Positions 1-8,743 of a stretch of 64,000 nucleotides of DNA are shown in pieces. Under the pieces are notes generated by a model that saw only the letters and a list, made by a program, of their open reading frames with translations, was not told the origin of the DNA and searched no databases. Position 1 is the stretch's first letter. Every line of letters begins with the position of its first letter. The DNA comes from Phycisphaerae bacterium (GTDB lineage Bacteria; Planctomycetota; Phycisphaerae; Phycisphaerales; SM1A02), in assembly GCA_016795065.1 (NCBI GenBank), contig JAEUIU010000011.1, positions 1-64,000 of the forward strand, in the 5' to 3' direction. A program made the position numbers and the translations under genes.

Positions 1-716
1 TGCTTGGGAGCGAAGCCGTTGGTCGATTCGATCACGACGATGTCCGCCCGCAACGGCGAAGCCGGCGATTCCAGCAGACTGTTCTGTTGCGGCCCAAGGT
101 CGCCGGAGCAAACCACGACGCACTCGTCGATGCCCAATCCACAGGTGAGTTCGGCGCTCGCCGCACCGAGCACGTGACCGGCATTCAGGAAACGAAGCGT
201 GATGTCCGGAGCGATGTCCTGCGGCGTCTCCCAGCGAAGCGTGCGCACCCTCGTCAAGGTCGACGTGACGTGGCTGTTCACGAAGAGAACCGGTGGCTCG
301 AGCGTCTCGGTCTTGGGCAGGTGAAAGGGATCGCCCTCGAAAATCGCCCGGGCGATCGGGGCCGTGCCCTGTCGCCATTCCTGGCGGCGAACCTGCTGAA
401 GGCTGGCGGATCCGCGGAGGATGCGCGGCAGGAGATCCGCCGTCGCCTCGGTCACCCAGATCGCCCCTGTGAAACCGAGCTGGGCCAGCATCGGCAGGCG
501 GCCGCAGTGGTCGATGTGACCATGGGTCAGGACGACCGCATGGACGTTCGGCCAGTCGATCGGCGGCGGCGTACGGTTGCGCTGCTCCTCTTCGTCGGTG
601 CCTTGGACCATTCCGAAGTCAACGACGACCAGGCTGCGCTCGGTCTCGATGAGCGTGCACGAGCCCGTGACCTCTCCAGCGGCACCGAACAGCGTGATGA
701 CGGGAGGTTTGGGCAA
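1..716 (-). CDS. MBL-fold RNA-processing exonuclease-like protein (3' end beyond window)
   Basis: The reverse strand encodes the N-terminal ~238 residues of a metallo-beta-lactamase protein of the beta-CASP/CPSF-like exonuclease family. It opens with LFGAAGEVTGSCT, the typical first strand and loop of that family. It has the metal-binding HxHxDH motif as THGHIDHCGRLP, then GHVLGAASAEL, which matches the conserved aGHilGsA segment. Such enzymes usually process or degrade RNA in the cytoplasm. No ATG lies in frame near the N terminus, so a TTG at 714-716 (reading LPKPPVITLFG) is the inferred start; the ribosome binding site is weak. The C-terminal beta-CASP domain lies outside the window, so subfamily and activity cannot be confirmed. 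Confidence 0.75.
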   Translation of the reverse strand, partial: MPKPPVITLFGAAGEVTGSCTLIETERSLVVVDFGMVQGTDEEEQRNRTPPPIDWPNVHAVVLTHGHIDHCGRLPMLAQLGFTGAIWVTEATADLLPRILRGSASLQQVRRQEWRQGTAPIARAIFEGDPFHLPKTETLEPPVLFVNSHVTSTLTRVRTLRWETPQDIAPDITLRFLNAGHVLGAASAELTCGLGIDECVVVCSGDLGPQQNSLLESPASPLRADIVVIESTNGFAPK

Positions 717-779
717 CGATGGGCTTTCTTGTTGTGACCGTTCGGGAGGGTGGTGGGGTGCGGTGAGTTGGGCGAACTG

Positions 780-1175
780 TTAGGAGGCGGCGGTAGGGAT
801 CTCGCCTGAGCACCGGCTGAGAGCGAAGATCTCTTCCATCGGTGTCCACCAGTCCTGCGGGCCTGCTTCAGCGAGCCTCACTTGGAAGGTCCGCATCCAC
901 TCTTCCCACCGGCGGCAGCGGGGGTTCCGGTCGTAGATCCGGAAATCACGGCTGGGATCGAAGTCGTCCGGGGCCTCAAAAAGCATGAAGAGCCTCGTAC
1001 CGACCAGCCAGATTCGCATTTCTCGGATTCCGATGGCGCGGAGGCCGGTGACGACCTCAGGCCACACCGCGACGTGATGGCGTCGGTAGGCCTCGATGAG
1101 GGACGGGTCGGACTTGAGATCCAAGGCTTGCGCGTAGCTCTTCACCGACCAGTTCCTCTCTCGGTCTGTCGACAT
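780..1175 (-). CDS. L-rhamnose mutarotase family protein, probably acting on L-fucose
   Basis: This 131-residue protein matches the RhaM/YiiL (PF05336) mutarotase family, whose members interconvert alpha and beta anomers of 6-deoxy-sugars. Diagnostic features are YRRHHVAVWPEV near residues 30-41, with the active-site-type His and the conserved WPE, the segment LFMLFEAPDDFD and the C-terminal WTPMEEIF. Family length is about 104 residues; this one carries short extensions at both ends. The ATG at 1175 is preferred over upstream TTG codons. It is divergent from, and adjacent to, the fucokinase/GDP-fucose pyrophosphorylase gene, so the natural substrate is inferred to be L-fucose rather than L-rhamnose. 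The stop codon TAA lies inside a GTTAGG hexamer. Confidence 0.8.
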   Translation of the reverse strand: MSTDRERNWSVKSYAQALDLKSDPSLIEAYRRHHVAVWPEVVTGLRAIGIREMRIWLVGTRLFMLFEAPDDFDPSRDFRIYDRNPRCRRWEEWMRTFQVRLAEAGPQDWWTPMEEIFALSRCSGEIPTAAS

Positions 1176-1306
1176 CAACAACCGTTCGTGTCGCGAGCTC
1201 GGCGTCCGATTCCGCGAGTCGGGCAGGATACCGCCTCATCGCTTGGCCGTTCGGTCTGGAAAGCAGCGCGGCGCTGCGGCAGCGCCCCCGTATCATCGAA
1301 TGCCCG

Positions 1307-4246
1307 ATGCAGAGGAGGGCGACGATCGACATCGTGGTGACCGCGGCGCGCGAGGCGCAGGCCCGTGGATACCGCGCATTTCTCGGTGACCGCGAGCGAC
1401 GCGGCGAATTGCCCAGCGATTGCCGGTGGCACGTCGTAACGGATCCCCATGGCCGACGGGCGGGCAGCGGCACGGCAACCGCCCTCGCTCTTCGTGCGGT
1501 GCTGGGTATTGATTCCCCCATGCGTCGTGGAGCAGCGTCCGCTGCACTTCGCGGACGTCGCATCCTCATCATTCACTCGGGTGGCGACAGTCGACGCCTT
1601 CCGGCCTTTGCTGCACTTGGTAAGGCGTTCGCCCCTCTTCCAGTCGCGCGGGTCGGCGGCGGACCGGCCGCGGTTTTTGACCTTGTCCTTGCAGACCTGC
1701 TCGCACTGCCGCCGAGCGGCGAAGGGGACGTCTTCGTGGCGAGCGGCGATGCGGTGGTCGGCGCGGGGCGCGAAGCGATCGACTGTTCGGGAGACGGAGT
1801 GGTTGGCATCTCCCAGGTCGGCTCGATCGAGCGCGGCTCGCGCCACGGCGTCTATGTCGCGACCCGCGCTGGGGGCGTGCGCGACTTCCTTCAGAAGCCG
1901 ACGTCGGCGAAGGCCAGGGCAGCCGGCGCCGTCATCGGTGACGATTCGGTCCTCATCGATACCGGCATCGTGCGATTTTCGCCTTCGGCAGCGGAGTCGC
2001 TCCTGCACGCTTTTCTCGTCCGCCCCTCGCGACGTCCGAGCCTCCTTGACTTGGTCGTCGATGGGAAAGCCCGGCCCGTTGACCTCTACCTGCACGTCCT
2101 CACTGCCCTCGTCCCGGGACTCACCAGCGCCGAATTCCGTCGGCGGCTGGGCATCGGCACGTCTGACCCGGACCGGCGCGCTCTGGCCGTCTTGCGCGAC
2201 GTGTTAGGTCGCGTGCCGTTCTCGGTCAGGCGAAGCGCCACGATGGGCTTCCTCCATCTCGGCACGACGCGCGAATGCCTCGACCTTCTGCTGCGCGACG
2301 GGCGGACCTCACGGCGATATGGGCTCGAGGCGCCGTCATCGCCGCTGCGGACCATCGGCACCTCTGGCGGCCGGGTGAAGCTGACCCGCGGTGCCCGCGC
2401 CGCCGTCATCGGTTGCCTTGACGCCCGGCTTCGGCTGGGCGGCGAGAACCTCGTTTTCGGGCTCCCGCGCGGAACGACGTCCTTCGACCTCCCGCATGGT
2501 TTTGGATGCGTCGCCCTGCCGATCGGCAGCCGCCAATGGGCGACGCTTCTCTTTCATCTTCAGGACGACGCGAAGTCACCGCTCACGGCGAATCCCGCGT
2601 GGGCAGGAACGCGATTCGCGGATTTCGTCGCACGGGCAGCCATCCGCGTGGGCATGTCGGGGCCGGCCGAGTCGGCCACGCTGTGGGACGCGCGACTCTG
2701 GCGCATCACACCGTCGCCGACGATCGAACCATGGATGTTCGGGAGGAGGGCGCCGACCGCCGGCGATCGCGCGGCGAAGCGGTACTCGATCGCCGAGTTG
2801 CTTGAGCGCGTGAACCACGAGCGGGCTGTCGGTCTTGAGCGCGACATCGCGATGGCGAATCTCGCGAAGAATCCGGGCGACCTTCTCCATGCCGATGACC
2901 GACTTGGGGCGGATGTCCTGCGCGAGCTTGCCGGAGCGGCTGGGCGGGGAAAACTCGCGGTGGCTCTGGTGCGCGATGGGCGCCGCCGGCAACCGCTTCT
3001 GCGTGCCCGATCCCTCGCAACGGCAGGGAGGCTCCTCGGCGGCACGGCGGAACTCCAGTTGCGGTCGAAGGCGCTCGCCGCCGTCGGTGAGGCTGTGGCC
3101 GAAGAGCTTGCCCTTCCACAACACGAGCCGAAAGCGGCGATTCGTCCCGACGAAACCGTCTGGACGAGCGCTCCGGCGCGCATCGACCTCGCCGGCGGCT
3201 GGTCGGACACGCCGCCGATCTGCCAGGAGCGCGGCGGGGTCGTCGTGAATCTGGCCATCGATCTCGACAACCGGCCGCCCGTCAACGCGATTGCCAAGCT
3301 GGCCGACCGACCAGTGATCACGATTCACTCCGTCGATCTTGGCGAACATCGCACGATCACGTCGAGTGCTGAACTCTTCGCCCACCGCGATCCGCGTGAC
3401 TGGACGGCGCTGGCGAAGGCGGCGCTGCGCATCGCCGGCATTGCCCCTCCATCGCCCACCGTGCGCTTGGACCGCTGGCTCACTCGCTTCGGCGGCGGCA
3501 TCTCGCTCTCGCTCCTCGCGGCGGTGCCAAAGGGCTCGGGCCTTGGCACCTCCTCGATCCTCGGCGCGACGGTGCTTGCATGCCTCGACCGCGTCGTCGG
3601 AAGGCGTCCGACGCTCGAGTCGTTAGTTGCCCGCACCAGCCTGCTGGAACAGATGATCGCCACTCGCGGCGGTTGGCAGGACCAGATCGGCGGACTCGAG
3701 CCTGGGCTCAAGATCGCACGCAGCGCCGTTGGCCCTGTCCAGCGACCGGTCGTCGAGCGCATCGCGCTGTCGGCTGCTTTCGAGCGGGAGATCGCGGATC
3801 GCACCGTCCTCTGTTACACGGGTCGCCGTCGCATGGCGCGAGACATTCTCGAGCGAGTCGTCGAGCGATATCTCGCCCGCGATAGCGGGGTGTTAGGGAT
3901 CATCGAGGACCTGAAGAATGGCGCGGAACGCATGCGCACGGGGGCGCTGGCTGGCGACCTTGACGCGTTTGCCTTGGAGATGTCGCGATACTGGTCCCTC
4001 AAGGTGCGGCTCGATCCGCTTGCGATGACGCCGGAGATCGCCGCGATGGCCGCCGCGTTCGAGCGAGAGGTCATCGCATGGACGCTGCCTGGTGCGGGTG
4101 GCGGCGGCTTCCTCTTTTTCATCGCGAAGGATCGGGCGGCGGCAATGCGCATCCGTCGATCGTTCCAGCGGCACCCCATGCATCCGCTCGCGCGGGCGGT
4201 CGAGTGGTCGATCGCCGGACATGGGTTGCGCTCCGGGTCCGTCTAA
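1307..4246 (+). CDS. fkp: Bifunctional fucokinase / L-fucose-1-P guanylyltransferase (FKP-like)
   Basis: A 979-residue protein, close to the ~950 residues of Bacteroides FKP, which turns free L-fucose into GDP-fucose in the cytoplasm. The N-terminal half resembles the nucleotidyltransferase region (IIHSGGDSRRLPAFAALGK near residue 88). The C-terminal third is a GHMP kinase: ARIDLAGGWSDTPP near residue 625, the phosphate-binding loop PKGSGLGTSSI near 739, GGWQDQIGG, and the GHMP motif PGAGGGGFLFF near 928. The ATG at 1307 opens the frame directly downstream of the divergent mutarotase. Both activities are inferred from family resemblance. The product would supply GDP-fucose to glycan assembly, plausibly to the glycosyltransferase cluster at 46.7-56.6 kb. 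Confidence 0.85.
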   Translation: MQRRATIDIVVTAAREAQARGYRAFLGDRERRGELPSDCRWHVVTDPHGRRAGSGTATALALRAVLGIDSPMRRGAASAALRGRRILIIHSGGDSRRLPAFAALGKAFAPLPVARVGGGPAAVFDLVLADLLALPPSGEGDVFVASGDAVVGAGREAIDCSGDGVVGISQVGSIERGSRHGVYVATRAGGVRDFLQKPTSAKARAAGAVIGDDSVLIDTGIVRFSPSAAESLLHAFLVRPSRRPSLLDLVVDGKARPVDLYLHVLTALVPGLTSAEFRRRLGIGTSDPDRRALAVLRDVLGRVPFSVRRSATMGFLHLGTTRECLDLLLRDGRTSRRYGLEAPSSPLRTIGTSGGRVKLTRGARAAVIGCLDARLRLGGENLVFGLPRGTTSFDLPHGFGCVALPIGSRQWATLLFHLQDDAKSPLTANPAWAGTRFADFVARAAIRVGMSGPAESATLWDARLWRITPSPTIEPWMFGRRAPTAGDRAAKRYSIAELLERVNHERAVGLERDIAMANLAKNPGDLLHADDRLGADVLRELAGAAGRGKLAVALVRDGRRRQPLLRARSLATAGRLLGGTAELQLRSKALAAVGEAVAEELALPQHEPKAAIRPDETVWTSAPARIDLAGGWSDTPPICQERGGVVVNLAIDLDNRPPVNAIAKLADRPVITIHSVDLGEHRTITSSAELFAHRDPRDWTALAKAALRIAGIAPPSPTVRLDRWLTRFGGGISLSLLAAVPKGSGLGTSSILGATVLACLDRVVGRRPTLESLVARTSLLEQMIATRGGWQDQIGGLEPGLKIARSAVGPVQRPVVERIALSAAFEREIADRTVLCYTGRRRMARDILERVVERYLARDSGVLGIIEDLKNGAERMRTGALAGDLDAFALEMSRYWSLKVRLDPLAMTPEIAAMAAAFEREVIAWTLPGAGGGGFLFFIAKDRAAAMRIRRSFQRHPMHPLARAVEWSIAGHGLRSGSV

Positions 4247-4791
4247 GCGCGAAGCTCACGAAGCGGCCGCAACGCGGGCGCGAAAAAAATCGGGAGGCCG
4301 CTCGGACCGAAGTCCTGCAGCCTCCCGACTCAGAGAGGAACTTGTGAAGGCGGGCGCAGCAACGAGGTTCGTTGCGCACCCGCGAAAGTGCGACCCACAC
4401 TCAGAATATCGCAATGCTCGCGTCGGGCCAGATTGTCACCGCATTCGGACCCGTTTGGTAGCTGCGTGGGCCGAATCCGGAGAAATTGGGGATTGCCCCA
4501 CCACAAGAGTGCCCTTCGAGTTCCCCGGGCAAGCTCGGCATTCGTTGACGAGATCCAACATAGCGCAACTCTCGCTGGCTCCTGAAGGTCGGCGCGAAGT
4601 ACGTACCTCGCTCGCGTTTCGCCATCAGAGGCAAGGTGAAGGTTCCTTGATGCTCCTTCCGTTCTTGCCGATCCGAGACGCTTGGACTGACCCGGGCTCC
4701 AGATCCGTCCGATATCCGGATGCGTGACCACGCCTCGATGCCGATCGTGACGCGTCCGTGGGCAATCACGCTGCCACTTGAACCACCTGTC
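4247..4791. other. 545-bp intergenic region with a possible pseudopilin-like remnant
   Basis: No intact gene is recognised. Besides the leftward terminator, the reverse strand at 4607-4401 stays open and ends in a TGA at 4403-4401. Its translation includes SGFGPRSYQTGPNAV and PDASIAIF, which loosely recall the C-terminal HxGGxNxxFADGSVxF signature of DUF1559 / H-X9-DG pseudopilins, but the key His and Gly are replaced by Gln and Ala and the spacing is off by one. Codon third positions are less GC-biased than in neighbouring genes. This could be a decayed gene or chance; no N-terminal prepilin motif is visible. The promoter of the downstream chemoreceptor gene should also lie here. Confidence 0.3.
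4283..4328 (-). terminator. Intrinsic terminator on the reverse strand with UUCG tetraloop
   Basis: On the reverse strand TCGGGAGGC (4328-4320) pairs with GCCTCCCGA (4298-4290). The loop holds a second small hairpin GGAC-TTCG-GTCC, a classic UUCG tetraloop, and the stem is followed directly by seven T residues (4289-4283). The polarity therefore fits only leftward transcription, although the flanking genes are both rightward. It implies a leftward transcript crossing 4329-4791. Confidence 0.7.
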
Positions 4792-6897
4792 ATGCCCGAA
4801 TCGAACCTGCCCTTTCGCCAAAGGCTCGTCGGCAAGATGGCCCTCTTCGGCGTGATTCCGACGCTGCTCCTTGTGGGGCTGATTGTGGGGATCAACATTC
4901 GTCGCGAGACGGCACAGGCGCAAGCAGAGGCGGAGCGCGCCGTCACAGAAGGTACCCGCCGGGTCGTGAGCGAGCTGGAAGCCCAATCCAGCCACGCGGA
5001 GGTGATCGCGTCGCTCTTGGCACGTGTTCAAGCGGAAGGTGGGCTGTTCGGACACCGGGCGGAGACAGCCAGTCTCCTTCGCGCGGTGGTTGCTGATCAT
5101 CATGAGATCCGGTCTGCCGCCGTCATCTACGAGCCGAACGCCGATGGGAATGACGCCCAGGAGCTCATGGAGAGTGTTGTCGCGGGCTCGTCGCCGCCAG
5201 TTGGACTCGGGCGGTTTGCCATCGAAGCCCGGCGAGGCGACGGATCGAAGGCCGAGGACGGCGAGCCGGTGATCAACCTCGATTCTCCCGCCGTGGGATG
5301 GGAGGACGGCTATGCCGAGGTCCGTCGACACGCAGAGCGGAACGCCCGTGCCGAACTGTCAATGAACATTGCCGTCCGCGCGGATGGTGTCGTCAACGTC
5401 CATCAGGTCACGCCGCTGATGCGAGACGGCCGCTTTGTTGGGGTGGTTCAAGTCGAACTCGCCTTGGACGAACTAGAGGCCGCCATGAGCAGGGCAGGCG
5501 AGAGAGCCGCTGCGGACCTTTTCCTGAGCGACGGTGTCCACGTGCTGACGACGACCGGCGCTGTCGCTTCGGACGAGGGACGGAAGGAGAGCGCTGTGCC
5601 GGTGACCGGCCATCCGCTGGAACGCACGCTGCGTGTCTTTCTCGACACGCCCGGTGCCGTTCGCGTCCAGACCGCGCTCGATCCGATCACGGGCGTCGAG
5701 AGCCACTATGGAATCACCCGCTTGCGCCACGGCAACTGGTCGCTGGTGGTGCGCATGCCGACCGCCGGAATCGGCGAGTCGATGACCGCCGCGCTCGTCC
5801 GAAACGTCGTCACGGCAACGTGCGGCGTCGCGGCCATCGCCATCGTCCTCATCATGCTCGCCCGCGGCGTCGGGCGCCGGCTCGAGCGGGCCGTCCACGC
5901 CGCGCGACGCATCGCTGACGGCAATCTTGCCGAGCCGGTGCCGCCCTCCGAGACGGCCGATGAGTCAGGACTGCTGCTCGATGCCTTCGAGCAAATGACC
6001 TCGAACCTGAATCGCATCGTCGGACAGGTTCAGCATGCCAGCATCCAGATCAACTCCACAGCCACCGAGCTGGCCGCCACCAGTCGCGAACTGGAGACGA
6101 CTGCCACCGGCTTCGGCGCTTCCGCGACCGAGGTTGCTGCGGCCACCCGGCAGATCTCGACCACCGGCGAGGAACTCCTTCACACCATGCAGGCGGTCGC
6201 CGACAGCGCGGCCGGCGCGGCGGAGAAGGCCCAGGACAGCCGCAACGGATTGCGATCGATGCAGACGTCGGTGCGTCGGCTCGATGACGCCGCCCATTCC
6301 GTGGCGGCCAGACTCAGCGCGATCAACGAGAAGGCCAAGGGCATCAACGCGATCGTCGCCACGATCACGAAAGTGGCCGATGAGACCAACCTGCTTTCGG
6401 TGAACGCATCGATCGAGGCCGAGAAGGCCGGTGAGTTCGGGCTTGGCTTCCTCATCGTGGCTCGCGAGATTCGGCGCCTTGCCGACCAGACCGCGTCGGC
6501 AACGCTCGACATCGAGCGGATGATCCGGCAGATGCAGTCTGCGGTTTCGGCGGGTGTCTCCGAGATGGATCGCTTCGGTGATTCGCTGCGGACGGTGCTC
6601 GATGACGTTGATCGCGTCGGTAACCGCGTGCAGGGGATCATCGCCCACGTCGAGGACGACACCATTCGCTTCGTGCAGGTGACCGAAGGCATGCGAAGCC
6701 AGGCCGCGGGAGCGAAGCAGATCGACGAGGCGATGCGCGAGCTCTCGGTGGGAGCGAGGCAGACGATTCAGAGCGCCGGCGAGTTCGGCAACGCCGCCAA
6801 CGATCTTGAACGGGCGATCGCATCGCTCAAGGTGACGGTGTCGAGCATGCGGCTGCGCGACGCGAGTGCATTGCCCCGCGTCGATGGGGGACGTTGA
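4792..6897 (+). CDS. Methyl-accepting chemotaxis protein, WspA-like
   Basis: This 701-residue receptor has a transmembrane segment at about residues 17-35, a periplasmic sensor of ~300 residues, a second transmembrane helix near 341-360, a HAMP linker (~362-415) and a cytoplasmic signalling coiled coil. The hairpin tip TNLLSVNASIEAEKAGEFG near 532 and following REIRRLADQTA closely resemble WspA of Pseudomonas surface-sensing systems. The ATG at 4792 is chosen because it sits just before the first helix; ATGs at 4720 and 4738 would add a hydrophilic leader. It heads an operon of chemotaxis genes, with the CheW-like gene starting 3 bases after its stop. The ligand is unknown. Confidence 0.9.
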   Translation: MPESNLPFRQRLVGKMALFGVIPTLLLVGLIVGINIRRETAQAQAEAERAVTEGTRRVVSELEAQSSHAEVIASLLARVQAEGGLFGHRAETASLLRAVVADHHEIRSAAVIYEPNADGNDAQELMESVVAGSSPPVGLGRFAIEARRGDGSKAEDGEPVINLDSPAVGWEDGYAEVRRHAERNARAELSMNIAVRADGVVNVHQVTPLMRDGRFVGVVQVELALDELEAAMSRAGERAAADLFLSDGVHVLTTTGAVASDEGRKESAVPVTGHPLERTLRVFLDTPGAVRVQTALDPITGVESHYGITRLRHGNWSLVVRMPTAGIGESMTAALVRNVVTATCGVAAIAIVLIMLARGVGRRLERAVHAARRIADGNLAEPVPPSETADESGLLLDAFEQMTSNLNRIVGQVQHASIQINSTATELAATSRELETTATGFGASATEVAAATRQISTTGEELLHTMQAVADSAAGAAEKAQDSRNGLRSMQTSVRRLDDAAHSVAARLSAINEKAKGINAIVATITKVADETNLLSVNASIEAEKAGEFGLGFLIVAREIRRLADQTASATLDIERMIRQMQSAVSAGVSEMDRFGDSLRTVLDDVDRVGNRVQGIIAHVEDDTIRFVQVTEGMRSQAAGAKQIDEAMRELSVGARQTIQSAGEFGNAANDLERAIASLKVTVSSMRLRDASALPRVDGGR

Positions 6898-6899
6898 CG

Positions 6900-7397
6900 A
6901 TGCGGGCACTTCTCTTCGATACCGACGGCACGGACGGCGAACGGCGATGGGCCATCGCGTGCGGCTGCATTCTTGAGTTGTTGCCTGTGGTGCGATGGCG
7001 CGAGCTGCCTGACGCGCCGCGATGGATGCGAGGCGTCTTTGAGCGACAGCGCTCGCTTCACCCGCTCATCGACCTTTCGATACGGTTAGGTGGTCCGCCG
7101 ATCTCACCGCGACTCGGCTCGCGAATCGTGCTCGTCCGGCTTGCACCCGAACGGACCGACGGCGGCTTGGGCGGCATCCTTCTCGGCGGCGTGCTCGGCA
7201 TCGAGACGATTGACTGGAGTGGCGCCGGTGGTCACGCCGGTGTGGCCTGCGCGCTCGATTCGCCGTTTGGCCCGATCGTTCCCCACCATGGGACCACCGT
7301 CCAGCTTCTCCACCCGGAACGGCTGCTCGTCGGCGACGATCGCATGCGGCTCTTCCCAGAGCCGGTGTGGGAATCAGCCGCGCCGGCGGCTGGCTGA
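6900..7397 (+). CDS. CheW-like coupling protein (WspB position)
   Basis: A 165-residue single CheW-type domain, recognisable by the beta-barrel segments WAIACGCILELLPVVRWRELP, WMRGVFERQRSLHPLIDLSIRLG and RIVLVRL, where RGVFxxxxxxHPLIDL corresponds to the conserved RGxxxPVIDL region of CheW. It should link the receptor array to the CheA kinase. The ATG at 6900 is preceded by a purine-rich GGGGGA and lies 2 bases past the receptor stop, so the two are translationally close. It occupies the place of wspB in Wsp-type clusters. Confidence 0.75.
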   Translation: MRALLFDTDGTDGERRWAIACGCILELLPVVRWRELPDAPRWMRGVFERQRSLHPLIDLSIRLGGPPISPRLGSRIVLVRLAPERTDGGLGGILLGGVLGIETIDWSGAGGHAGVACALDSPFGPIVPHHGTTVQLLHPERLLVGDDRMRLFPEPVWESAAPAAG

Positions 7398-7406
7398 GAC
7401 GACCGA

Positions 7407-7946
7407 TTACGCTCGTCGTGCGCCGACGAACAAGCCCACGAACGAACAGAGCCCGCCAGGCACGTAACGAAGCAGTGCATCCTTCGCCTCGCCCGCCCGG
7501 GCCGTTGCCTGTCCGACGCCATCGGTAACGGTGCGCTCGACCCCGCTCCAGTCGATGTCGACGAGTCCGGTCGTCTTGGCGAGGGCAATGGTCCCGACTG
7601 CGATCGCTGAGATGAGCAGGGCCAGGCGGATGAACTTCCTGAACGCCCAGGCGACGACGAAGCCTCCCATGAAGCCGGCGCCCATCCGGAAGGTCAGCGG
7701 GGCGCCATCGGTAAGCGATACGGGAGGGGCGTCGGCCGGTGAGGGGTTGTCGACCAGCGAACTGCCGGAAGGGTTCGGCCCGGACGGCGGGGAGCCCTCC
7801 GCAACCGGGGTTGCTGGCACCGCGGTGAGGGCATCGCGGATCCAGAGCCCGGTTCCCACGATCAGCGAGAGGGCGGCCAGCAGGAAGAGCTTCGACGTCC
7901 ACAGGGGCTGTCTCGAGGGGGAAAGCTCGGGGTTGCTGTCGGTCAT
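7407..7946 (-). CDS. FUN14-family membrane protein
   Basis: This 179-residue protein has one hydrophobic helix near residues 17-33, a low-complexity Pro/Ser/Ala linker, and a C-terminal segment GFMGGFVVAWAFRKFIRLA followed by another hydrophobic stretch and DIDWSGVE. That second half fits the FUN14 family (PF04930), small membrane proteins of unclear bacterial role. ATG at 7946 is preferred over a GTG at 7991. It is transcribed against the surrounding chemosensory genes, ending 9 bases from the upstream CheW stop, so it interrupts the operon. No functional link to chemosensing is evident from sequence. Confidence 0.6.
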   Translation of the reverse strand: MTDSNPELSPSRQPLWTSKLFLLAALSLIVGTGLWIRDALTAVPATPVAEGSPPSGPNPSGSSLVDNPSPADAPPVSLTDGAPLTFRMGAGFMGGFVVAWAFRKFIRLALLISAIAVGTIALAKTTGLVDIDWSGVERTVTDGVGQATARAGEAKDALLRYVPGGLCSFVGLFVGARRA

Positions 7947-8020
7947 GGGTTCATTGTGACCCAGAACGAAATCCGGCACCGCGGCCGCCACGGTGTTCCG
8001 TGGTAGGTCTCGCCCTTGGG

Positions 8021-8743
8021 ATGAATCGAACCGCCGGTAGAACCCTCATCAGGGCCCTCAAGAACGCCGATTCCATGCTGGTGGACTCCCTCTCAGAACC
8101 CTTGTTCCGAGCCTCCCCGGAGGAGCGGCTTGCCGTGGGTCTTGCCGCAGAAGTGGCGGCCGAGGAACAGCACGGTCTCGAGGTCGCCCTGCGCCTGCGG
8201 ACTCTCCTCCAGCGGCCGCTTCCCGATGACGAACTCGCGGCCAACACGCGGATGGTCGCCACGCCGCTTGAGGAACGTGACCAGCTCGACGCGAGCCTCC
8301 TGATCGTCAACCTCGGACAGGAGCGGCTCGCTCTCGATGTCGGCTTTGCCCGCAGGGTGGTGCCGATGCGGACCGTGCATCGCGTGCCCCACCGAACGAA
8401 CGAACTCTTTGCCGGCCTGTGCAACATCCAGGGCGAGCTTCTTCCCGTGGCCAGGTTGGACAAACTGTTAGGAATCGCCTCATCGGACGGCGCCGGGCAG
8501 TCCACCTCCGCCCAACAGCGCATGGTCGTCGTCGGTGAGGCGGCCGCGGCTTGGGCCGTCATCGTTGATCGTGTGGAAGGGATCCGTCGCTTCGACTCGA
8601 GCACATTCATCGCGCCGCCCGCGACCGTGGCTCGGGCGCTCGACGGCGTCACCGACGCTCTCGTGCCGCTCGACGCGTCGAACCACGCGGCGCGACTCCA
8701 GCCGGCGAAGCTCGCCGCGGCTCTCGGAAGGTGTCTCACATGA
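8021..8743 (+). CDS. CheW-domain coupling protein with N-terminal extension (WspD-like)
   Basis: A 240-residue protein whose C-terminal ~150 residues form a CheW domain (LLIVNLGQERLALDVGFARR, VHRVPHRTNELFAGLCNIQG, LLPVARLDKLLGI) after a ~90-residue helical leader. The leader-plus-CheW layout and position before CheA match WspD. ATG at 8021 is preferred to the GTG at 8000 because the residues between add nothing conserved. Its TGA overlaps the ATG of the CheA gene (ATGA), indicating translational coupling. The Wsp-type CheR methyltransferase (WspC), normally next to wspD, is absent. Confidence 0.8.
   Translation: MNRTAGRTLIRALKNADSMLVDSLSEPLFRASPEERLAVGLAAEVAAEEQHGLEVALRLRTLLQRPLPDDELAANTRMVATPLEERDQLDASLLIVNLGQERLALDVGFARRVVPMRTVHRVPHRTNELFAGLCNIQGELLPVARLDKLLGIASSDGAGQSTSAQQRMVVVGEAAAAWAVIVDRVEGIRRFDSSTFIAPPATVARALDGVTDALVPLDASNHAARLQPAKLAAALGRCLT

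Noticed and set aside
87..737. Rightward 216-codon open frame at the left edge
   Set aside because: It is the antisense shadow of the metallo-beta-lactamase gene, whose reverse frame carries HGHIDHCG and other family motifs.
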